Origin: Eumeta japonica
Lineage: Eukaryota; Arthropoda; Insecta; Lepidoptera; Psychidae
Assembly (NCBI GenBank): GCA_005406025.1
Contig: BGZK01000101.1
Location: forward strand, 558,001-622,000
Direction: 5' to 3'
Length of the DNA: 64,000 bases
The translations under genes and the position numbers were made by a program. Under the pieces are notes generated by a model. The model was not told the origin of the DNA. It saw only the letters and a list, made by a program, of their open reading frames with translations, and did no database searches. Positions 34,570 to 46,945 of the stretch are shown here, in pieces (the first letter of the stretch is position 1; each line of letters opens with the position of its first letter).

Positions 34570-35490
34570 TACGTTCTCCAGGTGGCCGTTGGTGCGCCGA
34601 ATTTAAACGTGGAAGAACATTTACCAAAGACGGCGCCCGCTCGGGTCGTCCGACAACCATGGTGACCAAAGTAATGGTAAAAAATTCAAAAATCGCTTTA
34701 GAATTTCATCTTATTCTGGTACATTTTATAACTAATGTAACAAATATTTCGGGTAATAGTGTATATCATTTTACACGGAAGTTTGGGAATTAAAATAGAA
34801 AAAAAGCATCCGCGCTCTGGATCCCGAGTATCCTTACCGATGCACTAAAACAAACCAGGCTGAGCATTTCCAGGCTCGAGCTTCTTCGGAACCGTTACAA
34901 TAAAATCTCGATAGTATTTTGGTACTATTTGCAACCATAGATGAATAGCTGTATTTGCAAACGTAAATGAAACGTGGCTTCGCTATTACGATACAAAAAT
35001 AAAATTCTAGTCTATGACTCAGAAAAGACCATCACCTCCGGACCTCTGAGAAACTTAAGGTGAGTCGTTCTTCTGGAAAGATTAGGGGTTCTCTTTTGTA
35101 GGACAGTAAAGGGGTATTCACGATAGGATATTTCGATTGTTGATCTATTATTACGGTTTCTTTGTATTCAGATCAAATAAAAAAATTCATAATGAAAATC
35201 AAAAGAAATGACCAGGAAAACTAACAAAAATTGTTTCGTTCCATCAAGATAATGCCTCGGCTCTCAAGTGCGCCTCTCAACATAAGCAATCCTCCATATT
35301 CGCCCGACCTTGCCCCTAGTGATTTCTATCTATTGCCAAGGTTGAAGGAGTATCTGAATGGTCAGAGATTCGAAGATAATGAAGCAGTAGTCGCTATAGT
35401 ACATTTTACGTGCACAGAATGAAGAAATTTGAAGTTTAAAAAAAATATATACCAAGTGTATTATGCTAAAAGGCGATAATGACTAAACAT
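34570..35490 (+). mobile_element. Decayed mariner-like transposon, transposase pseudogene
   Basis: The plus strand reads, in shifting frames, AEFKRGRTFTKDGARSGRPT (34590-34665), the end of the N-terminal DNA-binding domain. Then come VNETWLRYYDT (34963-34995), GYFDC..SII near 35130, and PPYSPDLAPSDFYLLPRLKE (35291-35350) with YLNGQRFEDNEAV. A final KGD-like stretch is near 35470. The first catalytic Asp of D-E-T-W is Asn here, while the third (A-P-S-D) is intact, so it is inactive by residue change as well as by frameshift. It differs from the minus-strand copy at 30.1-31.7 kb. No terminal repeats were found. Confidence 0.85.
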
Positions 35491-35796
35491 AAAAAAATAT
35501 TTAATAAAAGTTGTTGGCCGCATATTCATTTTCACTTTTTTTAAATGCTTCTCATACATGACGGTTAAAAAAATGCAAAAGTTGGATAATTTTTTTAAGA
35601 AAAACGTAAAAAACGGCAAAAAATGTGTGTTTTTGGAGGTTTTTAAGGCCATTTTTTAAATCATTTCGAACTCGTAACTCTTCACAGTCATGATTTTCAA
35701 GATTCTGGTGGTCCTCATCTTTGATGAAGTTTTTAGACACATTTTCCTTCACCATTAAAGCAAGTCATATAAAATGAATTCGATATGTAGAAATCC

Positions 35797-36177
35797 GAAA
35801 AACGGCCAAGTGCGAATCGGACTCACACATCAAAAGTTCGATACTACCATCAATACATCAGTAGTTGTTCAGGAACTTTTATTATTTGTTGTTTTTTTTT
35901 TTTAAACGCATACTATATGAAAATTAGGCACTTGTGTACTTTGCTGTTTTTACATCAGAGTATAGACATCAAAACCTTGGAAAAAATACCTGTCTTCTAT
36001 GGGAAACTCTTTAGTTAGTCTTTTTATTTGAATATTCGACACAATACCACCCGACTGTAAAAGTTTCAACTGAGTAGTTGTTACGATTCAAAAGATATAA
36101 GCCTCTTAAATGTATAAAGGACAGACAAACGACAGACGACGTAGGGTTAGTAATACGCTACCGTACGGAACCCTAAA
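35797..36177 (+). repeat. Interspersed repeat family D, copy 3
   Basis: It begins AAACGGCCAAGTGCGAATCG GACTC, contains AGGACAGACAAACGACAGAC and GTAGGGTTAGTAATACGCTA, and ends CGGAACCCTAAAC. Start and end are near the full-family form. An internal region seems replaced or deleted, since it is half the length of the 25.2-kb copy. Confidence 0.78.
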
Positions 36178-37439
36178 CATACTCAGATGTGGAAACAATC
36201 ACATTTCGAAATCGCATACGTCACACGCTGACGTATCAGCTAATGGTAAAACGTAAAAAGCTTTTTGATTTCACACTATTTTTAATATTGAAAACGTCAC
36301 TTGTGCTATTCGCGCGCAAATTAGAACTTAGAACAACCTCTGTCATTAATTTAGATAACAAAAGCATAATCAAAATATAGGTTTGTCCGATAGGTGATGT
36401 TTTCATTCGAGAAACCATTTTTGATGCTGCTATTTTCACGCTGCCTAAACAGGAGCATTTACAGTACTTAAGAAGGGGCAGCATGGAAATAAATTAGTCT
36501 ACTTTTAATCGACTGAATTTTTTAGAGAATTAAGTTATTTTATCGATTTAGGCACGAGTATTTGAGTTGAAACGTATTAATTAATTTTTTCAATGATTTG
36601 AGCATACATTTTTTTTTTTTGGTTGACGAAAGAATAGCATTGGTTCACTGGTAGCACTGAACAAAAGAATAGTTCAAAAAATCGTTGAGATTTGACAATG
36701 TTTAGTCAGTATCATTCATACGCGTAAAATTGTGTTCACTGTCAATTCGAGGTCAAGACCTGATACCATGTTCAACCTAAACCTTACCAACGGATATGTT
36801 ACTATTGATGCAGGTCATAGCTACGAGTTAAGGCGCTGTAGACTAGAATTTTTCCTTAAGTACTACTCTTTATTTAATTCACTGCTAAATGTATGAACAT
36901 CCCCTATGAGCTCAGATCAATCTTATCGACGGGTTGTATCAAAAGCAAAAACATAGTTCGTAAACGTGACGGAAGAAATAAAGAACATCGATTCTTAAAT
37001 CTATATTCTTTATTTGTTCCGAACATTATAACCATGGTTATACGATTTATGTATAGGAAGAGTTTATTAGACTTTTATGTTATTTCATAATATTTTTTTA
37101 TAAATTTATGCGAGAATACGGAACGTGTATTAATATTTATGTAATATGTCTATTATAATAAAAATGCAAGTGCAAATCGATTTCTATCTACCAATAAGAC
37201 TTCTTACAAATGAGCTTACTAATACAAGATCTACAGTTTACTTCACGCTACAAGGAGGTCCTTGCACACTGTACCCACAGATTTCGCCATTTATATACTA
37301 AAGTTGATCAATAAACGTACATAAAAAAATTGAAAAGTTAAAATTTAACTAAACTAAAACGACAAATTCGCAATCCCAGTATCTAAATGTAGCGAAACTC
37401 GCATACCCGCACACCATGCTTAATCTCGGCACTGCCATG
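36178..37439. other. AT-rich stretch, nothing recognised
   Basis: Overlapping frames of 63 and 82 codons on opposite strands at 36189-36484 have no recognisable content. Confidence 0.4.
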
Positions 37440-37640
37440 AATATCGTACGACAGACATCCAATTAGGGGACCATCGGAACGCCAGTGAATACAGTCGCGG
37501 GCGGGCGCCGACCGGCGCAGCTATGAAATACGGGTGCAGGTGGGCCGGCGGGATAACCCGCGGCGCCCCATAAATCAGCAGAACGGGAATCGCAGCTGCC
37601 TTCGCGCGTGATATACGAGTGAATGTGGTTATGCGAGGGC
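37440..37640. promoter_or_regulatory. GC-rich block, candidate control element
   Basis: GTCGCGGGCGGGCGCCGACC, GTGGGCCGGCGGGATAACCC and GCGGCGCCCCATAAATCAG mark an abrupt GC-rich island. CCAATTAG and CCATAAATCA are homeodomain- and Hox-like words close together. That is suggestive of a developmental enhancer or a promoter but not proof. A 62-codon minus frame is probably composition-driven. Confidence 0.35.
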
Positions 37641-37846
37641 AAGGAGCGCACTTGTTACTATATTCTTTTCAATCTTGTTTATCGCCATATTCGTATTAAT
37701 ATAATGCTGTTGTACTTAGTATTTTATGGGTGTGCGTACACGCAATTTGTCGTGATGCGACAAAGCTAGCGAGAAACGATTCCGTGGAGGTTGGTTTCTC
37801 AAAGATTTCCATTTTTATATAACTATACGTTGCATGTGGAAAAATA

Positions 37847-37880
37847 GTGAAACAGCTGCTTCACCGTACAGCTATTTCAC
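37847..37880. other. 12-bp hairpin
   Basis: GTGAAACAGCTG (37847-37858) pairs with CAGCTATTTCAC (37869-37880) with one mismatch and a 10-base loop. Confidence 0.65.
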
Positions 37881-40329
37881 GCAATACAAATGATAATAGC
37901 TGAGTTCACCTCTCCGAAAATGCACACCACCATCTTGATATTGATAGTCTATGAGCTATTCAGCGCTTGAATTAAACTCAAATTAAGTTTTAAGTTGAAA
38001 AGTGTAATGTACGTAGATAAGAGATTGAGAAATCCAACTATCAATGGCGAAATTTTGCTATCGAAACCGTGGTCAATTAATAACTTTAACTAAATTTTTG
38101 TTTTAACTTCGACTTCGAGATGGCAAGAGAACTAGAAACATATTTATTATAAGTATATTCTTTGTTTACTTGAAATAACGTTATTTTAAAATGTGTAATT
38201 ATTTTTACAGAAATGCTTTAGACTGCTTCTGTCACTCGTTTATGAACCAATGTTTACACGTATTTCCTAAATCACAAAAATAAAATCAATAATTGTGTCT
38301 ACCGTTCTTAAGTTGACACAAACAGCTAGATCATAGGGACGGTTTAGCCCTCATGATCACGCTTGCCTTTTACGAGTTGGTGACTGCAGTGGTGCAGATC
38401 TGCTTTCGCTCAAACAGGAACTGCTACTCGTCCCTCTGAAGGCCGGAGTGGTCGTCTCTTACAACACGCTTTTCCGTCGGCACTGGACAGAAATACTGTT
38501 TTTCTATTTCCAACGCATTTCCTATCGGTTAAGAGACAAAGAGAAAGTAATAAACAGCTTATTTTCCTTTACAACCATCCCATACTGCACTATAAAGGAA
38601 GACTAATAGTTTTTACAAGAGATCAGTAAGAATTGTTACAGGTGTGATAGCTGCTGTGTAGCTTACGCAAATACAATTCAATCCCAAGTCAATGTCTAGA
38701 ACGTAAAAAAAATAGGTTGGAACCCTGACCATGGACGATAAGAGCAAGAAGTTTTTCACCAAATTTTAACCACTTGTTCCACATCAACGGTACAACAGGA
38801 CAATGTACGTATACATAATAAGGAAATGAAGTGCGTTTGACCAACGCTCCAATCGGATATTGAGACACTTAGAAGCGTTGACAGAACTCAGAATGTTCGC
38901 CCGACAGATCTATAAAGAGAGGAAGCTCTTTATATTTGGATCTTATAAGGAATTTTATATTGGAAGATAAGAGGCATAAGAAGACATAGGTAATATATAT
39001 TCGGTTCAGCCAATCATAAATAACAGACGGTAAACAAGGCTACATATATCTCCATATTCTAACACGAGAAATCTCTTCTCCAAATTGTTAATTATACCAT
39101 AATTCCAATTAAATCATTTGCTTGTGCTTCTGATGTGCTTCCGAATTAATTAAGGCTTTCCTCGAATTTGTCTATAAATAAAACATAATTGTTCAAATAA
39201 TATTCGACGTAATTTTTCAACCACAAACGTAAAAACAACGACAAACAAATATCCCAATGACTCAACTTGTATGGATAGCCAGTAGATACTGACTACTATG
39301 AAAGGTGAAAATCAAACCGATTTAAAAATACGGAAAATAGGAAAGTCATGAATAAAATGCATCGAAGTAAAGAAATTTAAATCTTTCTAATATTATGTAA
39401 ATGACATTAAATTATACATTTTACTAATTAAAAATAAACGACTCATTAACCACCTTATCGTTCTAAAAATGTTAATAATAATAGAACAGTTAATAATAAA
39501 ACAAATAAAACAATTTTGAAATGAAAATAATGACCGCTACCGATGCCTGCCCTTACACATTTGAAAACTTGGCGTTGTTGGCTGGCGGCGGTCCCGAAAT
39601 AAATCAAATTATTAAAAGATGTGACATTTGAATTTAAAATATCGGTAGATGTTTTTCAAGTTTATTACTGATACTTCATTTGTATTATCTTATTTTTAGT
39701 GCTTTGATTTTTTTTATGTAAACTATTTAACAATGCTCAAAACACACACTAATAATTTTGTTGCTTTTTGTGATTGCAACAACCAAATGTTTTCTTCAAT
39801 TGTAAGAACCATAACGGATACTGATCTTTAATACAAATAAATAGCGAAAACCTAATTTAACGTTGTTCACCGGCAAATAATAGAAAAATACCCTTAATAG
39901 AAAAAAAAAACCCTGTAAATATAATAGATAAATGATAGATAAAAAGTTGTCACAAACAAATTACGTAGATTGCCTTCTATAATTATGGCGTTTTTACCTC
40001 TCTCAAATGTTTGAATGTACTCTATAATTAGGATTTCGGTTGCGTAAAATTATGTAGTGAATCGATAAGGAGTATCAGAAAATTCGAAACTTTACTTATT
40101 TAACTGAATCATTTGCTTGCTAGGTCACTCTCCCTTTTTACTTTTGACATAATATTAATTATTACATAAATACCAATTTTGTGTGGGCCCTGACCTGTAG
40201 TAATTTATGACAGTTTATGGTTCAGATATTTATTAATAGTACAGCAGACCTTCCTGTTTTTCACAGCAAGCCATTATCTGTGGTTTCACCCATGTAAACA
40301 TAACGTATATATTTGTATATACATAACGT
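37881..40329. other. Mostly AT-rich, a GC-richer patch at 38330-38480
   Basis: The patch contains GCCTTTTACGAGTTGGTGAC and GTCCCTCTGAAGGCCGGAGT, of unknown nature. No gene or clear repeat in the remainder. Confidence 0.3.
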
Positions 40330-40640
40330 ATTTGTATATTCCCTCAGCTTTTATATCGATTCCATCTCATACTGGCTTTCAATTTTGTTGTGGATCTCGT
40401 TGTCAGTACCTGGTTTTCGGTTCCTGTCTGGATTCTGATCTAAGATATGATCCTAAATCTGCTCTTGATTTCAATCTCAATTCTTCTTCTAATCCGTCTT
40501 TTAATAAGTTATAAATCTTCAAGTTTCAGGTTGTAAGATTAAGATTCTAGGCTTGCTCTCGTTTTAGTTTACTATCTTGTTTTACACTGTGATCTCGATT
40601 AGATATCCCTCTGATTCCAGTTTCCACCTTCAGTCCGAAT
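40330..40640 (+). repeat. Pyrimidine-rich repeat related to family E
   Basis: C/T-rich sequence built from CGATTCCATCTC, GGATTCTGATCTAAG and TTGATTTCAATCTCAATTC words, ending with CCAGTTTCCACCTTCAG. It resembles the 19.1-19.7 kb block in word structure, but the units are too decayed to give a period. Confidence 0.45.
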
Positions 40641-41102
40641 CCCAATTTAATCTTATGTAAATAGAATTGCAATAACACAACCTTTATTTTAACCAAACAT
40701 ACAGCCAGTCTGCGTACTAAATCAGTGGAACCAATAAGTGATAAATCATGAAGGCCGTTTGATCTGTGTAGCATTTATACCTCATTTGAATTCTGTAATT
40801 AATGATTCTAGACAAGAGCTACCATTTTGACAGCCAGAACTGAGGGCAATGTGAAAGTTTTTATTTTAATTTTTTTTTTTGTTAATATTATAACAGTGTA
40901 TCTGTTACCAAACATTCCATATATATTGCGTTAGACTGTATACAGTATTCAAAATAATACTTGCATAAAAATTGTTATAAAAAAAGTTGTAAACAAAGTT
41001 TGACGATTAAACGAAACAAAAATTTACAAATTTTACGCACGTCGACGTTCGTTTCATAAAAAAACCAATTGTATAAAAACAATTTTTAAAAAAGACCATA
41101 AA
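40641..41102. other. AT-rich stretch, nothing recognised
   Basis: Leads into the paired hairpins. No supported frame. Confidence 0.4.
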
Positions 41103-41176
41103 CGGCAAAAAATAAAGTATTAAAAAGGCTTTTATACAATAGTATAAAAGCCTTTTTAATACTTTATTTTTTGCCG
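41103..41176. other. Perfect 35-bp inverted repeat (hairpin 1 of a pair)
   Basis: The left arm 41103-41137 (starts CGGCAAAAAATAAAG, ends GGCTTTTATAC) and the right arm 41142-41176 are exact complements, with a 4-base loop AATA. A 35-bp stem with no mismatch in DNA of this age and composition is far from chance. It lies two bases from a second such hairpin. It may be a small-RNA source, a transposon end or a fold-back replication product. Confidence 0.9.
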
Positions 41177-41178
41177 GT

Positions 41179-41243
41179 AAGTTTATTTCTAACTTTTTAG
41201 TTCCTTTTTTAATAAAAGGAACTAAAAAGTTAGAAATAAACTT
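41179..41243. other. Perfect 30-bp inverted repeat (hairpin 2 of a pair)
   Basis: The left arm 41179-41208 (starts AAGTTTATTTCTAAC) and the right arm 41214-41243 are exact complements, with a 5-base loop TTAAT. It has no sequence relation to hairpin 1 apart from composition, so it is not a duplication of it. Confidence 0.9.
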
Positions 41244-42344
41244 ATTTCGATTAAATACGAGGCATTCTCTATATTTAATTACTAAATTCCTACGTTTTTG
41301 TTAAAAATTATTATATTACCTGAATAAAAATGTGTCACACTCTCTATTTCTAACTCGGGATTATAAATCAAGCTTCTGCCCACAAATTCGCTCACGTCGC
41401 TTTAGCGAGGGTCAAATTCGGGTTTAGCAGCCGCAATATGTTGATGTTTAGAACGGACTATCACAATCAAATTTATTTACAAAATTCTCTATCTGTGCTA
41501 TTTATTCGTCGTTGAGGAGTTCCATTATCAACTTCCCGACTTCATAATCTGATAAGTCTACTGATATCAGATTGCTGCATTATCACGGAACTTACATAAA
41601 TATGCCAAATTTTAACCAATCGTGAGTGGTCTAAAATTCACTCGCAAGATATTACACAGACTGGGACGGGTGTAGGTAAATAAAGGCTTGTAAAGAATAT
41701 TTCGCTATTTTTATATAGGAATATAAAAACGATATTTTAGACTGTCGCTGTGTAAATGAACACTTGAAAAATATTTTATCATGTTACATTATTAACTCGA
41801 ATTTTCACTGTCAGCTCTGATCTTCAGAAGGAGTAAGACTTACTTCAAAGGCTAAGGATCATATTCTCCGTCGAGTAACAAGCAGTTCCAATATGTATGT
41901 ACAGGTCAAACTCATAGTATAGTCTTGAAATTATCAGTATTAGGAAATTTTCGTAATAAGAATAAAAACAATAAGTGTACTAAATTTCAATATATTAGAG
42001 ATAAAAATAAAAAAATGATTTATTCAGTTATAAGACGATAACGATAATTTTAATTGTAAACAAAATCGATAGCTACATTAACAACACGAATGTGGCATTG
42101 TGATCACCGCACAAACCAAAACCACGAAGATGTAACCCTGCGAGTTAAGCTGCTAAAAAAAGGGAAATGAAGCTGTTACCTCATTCGTACAAAGCTTGGT
42201 TTTTCCCAGCGCAGCGAGTCACAATATTATGAACGCAGCGGTTATCTAACAAATTCATTTCCAGCTTTTAATTTTCGTATTAAGTTTCAAACTCGCGTTT
42301 GGGTTGGTTGAAAAAACGAATTTAGCAAGAATTTTTAACACTTG
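41244..42344. other. AT-rich stretch, nothing recognised
   Basis: No frame above 60 codons or repeat could be supported. Confidence 0.4.
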
Positions 42345-42665
42345 CAATGATACGTACATAAATACACCTGTATGTATGTACGTTTATTTGTTTGTAACCG
42401 TCCCCATCGGACACGATTTTGAACCACTTTGAACGATCAGATTTCATTTAAATTATGTAGATTTATCAAGGACTGATGGCAATACAATTTCTTCGTATTT
42501 TAAAAAATGAAATTAAAAAAAAAATTAATTTATGAAATTTTCTGAAATTTGAAAATAAAAACTTGAAAAAAAATTAGTTACTTGAAACATTATAGAACCA
42601 AAAAAATTTGAAAAAATTAAAAAAAAAACGATAATTTTGAAAAAGGAGACCAAATTTCGAAATTA
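42345..42665 (+). repeat. Interspersed repeat followed by A-rich tract
   Basis: ACCTGTATGTATGTACGTTTATTTGTTTGTAACCG-type sequence, then CCATCGGACACGATTTTGAA, CCACTTTGAACGATCAGATTT and ATCAAGGACTGATGGCAATAC, leads into a long tract of A runs broken by TT and GAAATTT (42500-42650). The order of words resembles a dispersed arthropod repeat that ends in an A-rich region. Confidence 0.4.
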
Positions 42666-44318
42666 CTAAAAAAATACGAATGATATACTGCGCAGGTATT
42701 ACGCTCACCGAACCTTCTCCGTCGCGTTTCTAGTTTACGCCATCGCGACGCTTTCGTGACAAACTTCACAGCGGCAAAGTTTCATGCGTTGTACTGTAAT
42801 AGCGATGCATTAGATCAAATGGAAAGATTACTTAGACATGAATGAAGGCTTTCGGTTATAAATGCTATTTATATCGTTGTAGGACCAAACAATTAGAAAA
42901 TGAAATATAGTTTTAAAAAAAAACTAAAAAACACGCTTTGTTGATAAATCAAACTAATGAACGAAAAGTACTAATATTATTGTAAAAACGCGTGGGGTGC
43001 TCAATAAGTCAGTTCTCGAAAATATTCGAGTGGTACGATTAGTCCAAAAATGGTTTGAAACATATAACACAACGCGCCTCACGTTTTTTTCACAATATCA
43101 CTAATATCAATTTAATATAAAAAATATTATAATATTATAAAATAACTAATATTAATATAAGAATATAATAATCGTTCATTATTCTATTCTTATATTAAGA
43201 ATTGTTTTCCATTTTTTACTTCGATTTATCATTAAAGCGTGTTTTGTAGTTTTTTTAAACTATATATTTTTTTCGCATTTCTCATTTATATAATTGCATT
43301 TGCTATGTCCTTAAAATTTCTCATTCTTACAATCTCGCAGGATCTTCCTTACGTACTAGAAAATACAATGACTCTCTCTGTGTCTATTTGTGCGCTCATA
43401 GCTCAAATCTACCGATTTACATGCTTTTTTTTTAATTTTATATGCAAATATGTTATCTCGCCAGATTTTAGTAAACACTTAATCATAATCATGATGAAAG
43501 AAAAATCACGGTAGTGCGCAGACGCATTATACAATGATGCTAAATCACAGCAAATTTCGTGTTTGCGTATAAGTAAGTGTACTCGTTATAAATACGCATA
43601 AAATGACGACATCACACACTTTAAAACACTAGACTTCACGTCATGATTCTGCCTTCGTGGATTTAAGTAAAATTTGGTATACTGGTAGAACACACCGTCG
43701 CATCGCTTATAATATAAGCCGCTGCCTGTCTGTTTGCTTATAAATATAAGTTATGTATTATGCCAATATGTAATACGTTTGCAAATTCTAAGGAGAAGAT
43801 AGCGTTTCTTCTATTTTATTTAGTCGCTCTTTTCATTTGCTCTTCGAGATAGAGAGGAAGCAGTGGGTTAGGGAAGTAAGTATTCAGAAACATAGAGAAA
43901 AATTTAGAACAAAGTAAAGTATCAGAGTTGAGGAGAGATAAAATGAGAGTGATTTCATAACAATATGTAAACACAGACAGATAAGAAAACTTATTTAAAC
44001 GCCGAATAGAGAGAAGTTCGCGATCGGTACCTGGTCCAGAATTAGGTTTCTTTGTCCACGCAGACGGACCCGCGTACAATAGTATTTACTCACTTAATAG
44101 GGTATCCAAATGTGACACACATTTGACAATTAAGATGGCCCAACTTTACAGGTTGCAAACCGATCACTGCATTCAAGTTCCGGGCAAACAACAATAGAAG
44201 TTTTCTCGATCTTTAGGTGTATATTTTTTGACGGTGTTTTTCTTTCGACGTGAACCAGTGGCATTGTTGAGAATACAAACGTGTTTAAGCTTAAAAAAAA
44301 CTCATTAGCAATGATCTA
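42666..44318. other. AT-rich stretch, nothing firmly recognised
   Basis: A phrase at 42992-43015, GTGGGGTGCTCAATAAGTCA, resembles a mariner terminal repeat but no partner was found. Bases 43130-43205 are strongly AT-rich with a 13-bp inverted repeat (TAATATAAGAATA). A minus frame of 87 codons at 43816-44079 is unidentified. Confidence 0.3.
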
Positions 44319-44380
44319 AATCAAACCCGCGACCTTCGGATCGAAAGTCAAACTGATCTACTTCTTCTGAGCTACCAATT
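44319..44380 (-). repeat. tRNA-like pol III relic (SINE head)
   Basis: On the minus strand TGGTAGCTCAGAAGAAGTAG (box A) is followed about 35 bases later by GGTCGCGGGTTTGATT (box B). The spacing fits a tRNA. The acceptor arms do not close, so it is a tRNA-derived retroposon or a pseudo-tRNA. Confidence 0.6.
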
Positions 44381-45895
44381 ATTTTATAGTATATAAGATA
44401 TATTTGATGTTCATCGATTACTTTTTACAAATAACCAATCGAAGTTCCGACTCGCGCTACAATTATTTTCATTATTGCAAAGTTATTATTACATCTTAAC
44501 ACATGGATTGAGGATTTAATTGTTCATAGAATTCAATAACATCTCAAACATTCGTATCGGTATTTATAGAAGAAGTTAATTTAATGAACAGCTATGGTTT
44601 AAATAGTGTGAAAGCCTTTTGAATAATCTTAAATTCATTTTTTTTGTTATTTAAGTTAATAACTCAAAAAGAGATTGCGGAAAAGGCGTTAAAAGTGCTA
44701 CTAAGCATTTGTTAAATGTCAAAATTTAACCGTGCAGGCTTACCCGCTATCTGATCCACAAATCTCCGTTTACCAACAACTTTTAAAATAACATTGTGTA
44801 CAATCTTCAACAAAAAATTCGTCTATAATTTGGGCACTGTTATAGATTACCGAAAATATTCGAATACCAGCTGTTTTGAAACAATTCAGTTAGCATTGTT
44901 TACACAATTCATTTACTACCGTTTCTTGTTCACAACACATTGCATTAGCACAACAAAACGTTACGTCAATTCTCTAAAGCGGTATGGTTCCTCTATTTTC
45001 GCGAATTGGCAAACGAGAACAATATTGGATAGTTAACAGGACTGACTGGCTATGTTACAGTGAAACTGAATGTAACAGAGCGCCGCGTGCGCCGCTCGCC
45101 ACGCTCCTGTTCAGTTTGATCAGAATAGACAATTCTTTGCTCTCGCTGGGACTACCTAAACGCTCTTAAAGTTGTAGTATCTTCTGGCTGAAATACGTTT
45201 CTTTTAGTAATCCGCAAATCTCATTAAGTACAATCAAATAACAAAAGTTACTGACTACAATATTTGGTCAAAGCTTCAGTCAAAGATAAAATTTCCTTTT
45301 TTCTGTATTGTCCATATATGAGCTCAATTGAAAAGGTTCTTTTTGTAATTGATAACTGAATTATTGCCTAAAGTTAAATTATTAAGTGATTTTCAAATAT
45401 ATTTCTAATCAAACATAAATCCCATTCTAATTTCTTTTCATTACGCGCTATTTAATAAAATAATATGAATTTTAAACAATGAAAATGTGGCATACGAGTT
45501 TTTTCATTATTTTTGTTGAAACTATTTTGTTACGGACAACGATATTATAAATAGTGTAAATTTGTGTTTGAATTGTATAAACATAAAATTCGTATTCGAC
45601 AAATTTTGTATGTGAAACGTAAATTTAAATATAGGTTTAGCTGACACAGATTTGTATCAATAGGTATAGGTGAGCGATAAGCGACCGTGTCTGTATAGTG
45701 CATTAATTTTATAATAGTTTTAAATGATATCGAATTGTATATAACATAATGCTCATTATTTGTAAACGCATGATGCGATAGTTAAAGGTATTGCATCAAT
45801 GATATGCTCTCGTGTGAGCGAGATAGAAAATGATAGATAGAGTGGGGATAGGCGGCGCGAACACCTAGAATTGAATTCGAAATACAATATATATT
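44381..45895. other. AT-rich stretch with a GC patch at 45070-45120
   Basis: The patch reads AGAGCGCCGCGTGCGCCGCT. Two plus frames (80 and 61 codons) at 44794-45169 overlap it without recognisable content. Confidence 0.35.
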
Positions 45896-46945
45896 GTGAT
45901 GCATTTTTATTATCCCTGAAAGATAGAATGAACATATTCGGTTCATTACAGGTCCTTTAGGCTGTCAGTATGCCCTGTGACATACTGGACAGATATGTCC
46001 ATGCCGGTGGTAGCAGCCGGAATTTTATGGCTGTGTGACCCGAAAATTAGGTGATTAGGCATTTAGGGCTTACAGCCAGCTTGCTACTACACGAACGGAG
46101 GATAATTAAAGACAAAGGCTAAGAATAGTAATTAAAGGAAAAACGGGATAAGTATACAATACGGTGTTCGCTCGCAACATCTTATAAGCGCTCTATATAT
46201 TACGGACACGGTCTAGGGTTATAATTGTTTGTTTTATTTATTGAATTATTGTTTCTTATGTTGTAAATAATTATATGTACAAATAGAAGTGTAAATAAAT
46301 GACCAGCGGGTCTCCTGCGGGGGGGACGGGACAGGGACGCCCGTCGGCCGTACGGTGGAGGGGGTAATGCCCCCGCCTATATAAGCCTAAACACTTCCGG
46401 AAAGAGCTCCCCCCATATTACGACCTTAAACGGTTATCTAACCGGTGCGCTTCCCGCTGTCCCGGCAACCCGGTAGGAGATTCAACCCGAGCGAAATCTC
46501 CACGTGATTTCCTATGCCAAGATGCCTTGGGTATTCGCCGCCGACAGCATCACCGATCGGCCGACAGCAATGCCGATCGGCCGCGACAGACGAAGTCCTC
46601 AAAACTCATTGGGACTGCGGACAAACCAACCGAATATGTTCGGGGTTTTAGTATTCCGTGTAATAGTCGGAATCACGCCCACGCACGCGGGTGCGTCATG
46701 GCGCAGGCTTCGTGGGTTTTATCTCTTCCTAAGTGAAGGCAACCTAAAAGACGTTGTCAAAAAGGAAAGAGCTGTTAGTTCGAGTGTAGCGGCCGACGGA
46801 AAAACTCGAAGCCGAAGCAGTCCACCGCAGAGTGAAGCCTGGTTAGTGCAAGGACGACGGCGTTTCATTCAGAAACATTTCCCGTGGAAGAGAATCCGTC
46901 CTCTACATATTTCACTTAACAAAATAATAATAATAAATTCCATGA
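45896..46945 (+). mobile_element. Retroelement-like GC-rich block, unidentified
   Basis: It starts near TGTGATGCATTTTTATTATC. It carries an inverted repeat CAGTATG...CATACTG (near 45967-45988) and CGGTGGTAGCAGCCGGAATT, then GACCAGCGGGTCTCCTGCGG and a strong TATA motif TATATAAG (46378-46385). Structured sequence with GGAGATT...AATCTCC follows, then the longest uninterrupted frame of the window (46504-46953, 149 codons). It closes with an AATAATAATAAATT run such as follows LINE 3' ends. The frame is Arg- and Ser-rich and unlike any family I know. Retroelement leader or tail is likely; the class is not determined. Confidence 0.4.
46541..46580. repeat. 20-bp direct tandem repeat
   Basis: CCGACAGCATCACCGATCGG is followed directly by CCGACAGCAATGCCGATCGG. 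Seventeen of 20 bases match. Each unit ends in the palindrome CCGATCGG. Confidence 0.85.

Noticed and set aside
41103..41243. A pair of bacterial-type terminators
   Set aside because: The DNA is eukaryotic, the stems are much too long and AT-rich, and no gene ends there.
42992..43015. A third mariner, from a terminal-repeat-like phrase
   Set aside because: No transposase residues and no partner repeat were found downstream.
44319..44380. A functional tRNA gene on the minus strand
   Set aside because: No closing acceptor stem or clean anticodon arm; treated as a SINE-type relic.
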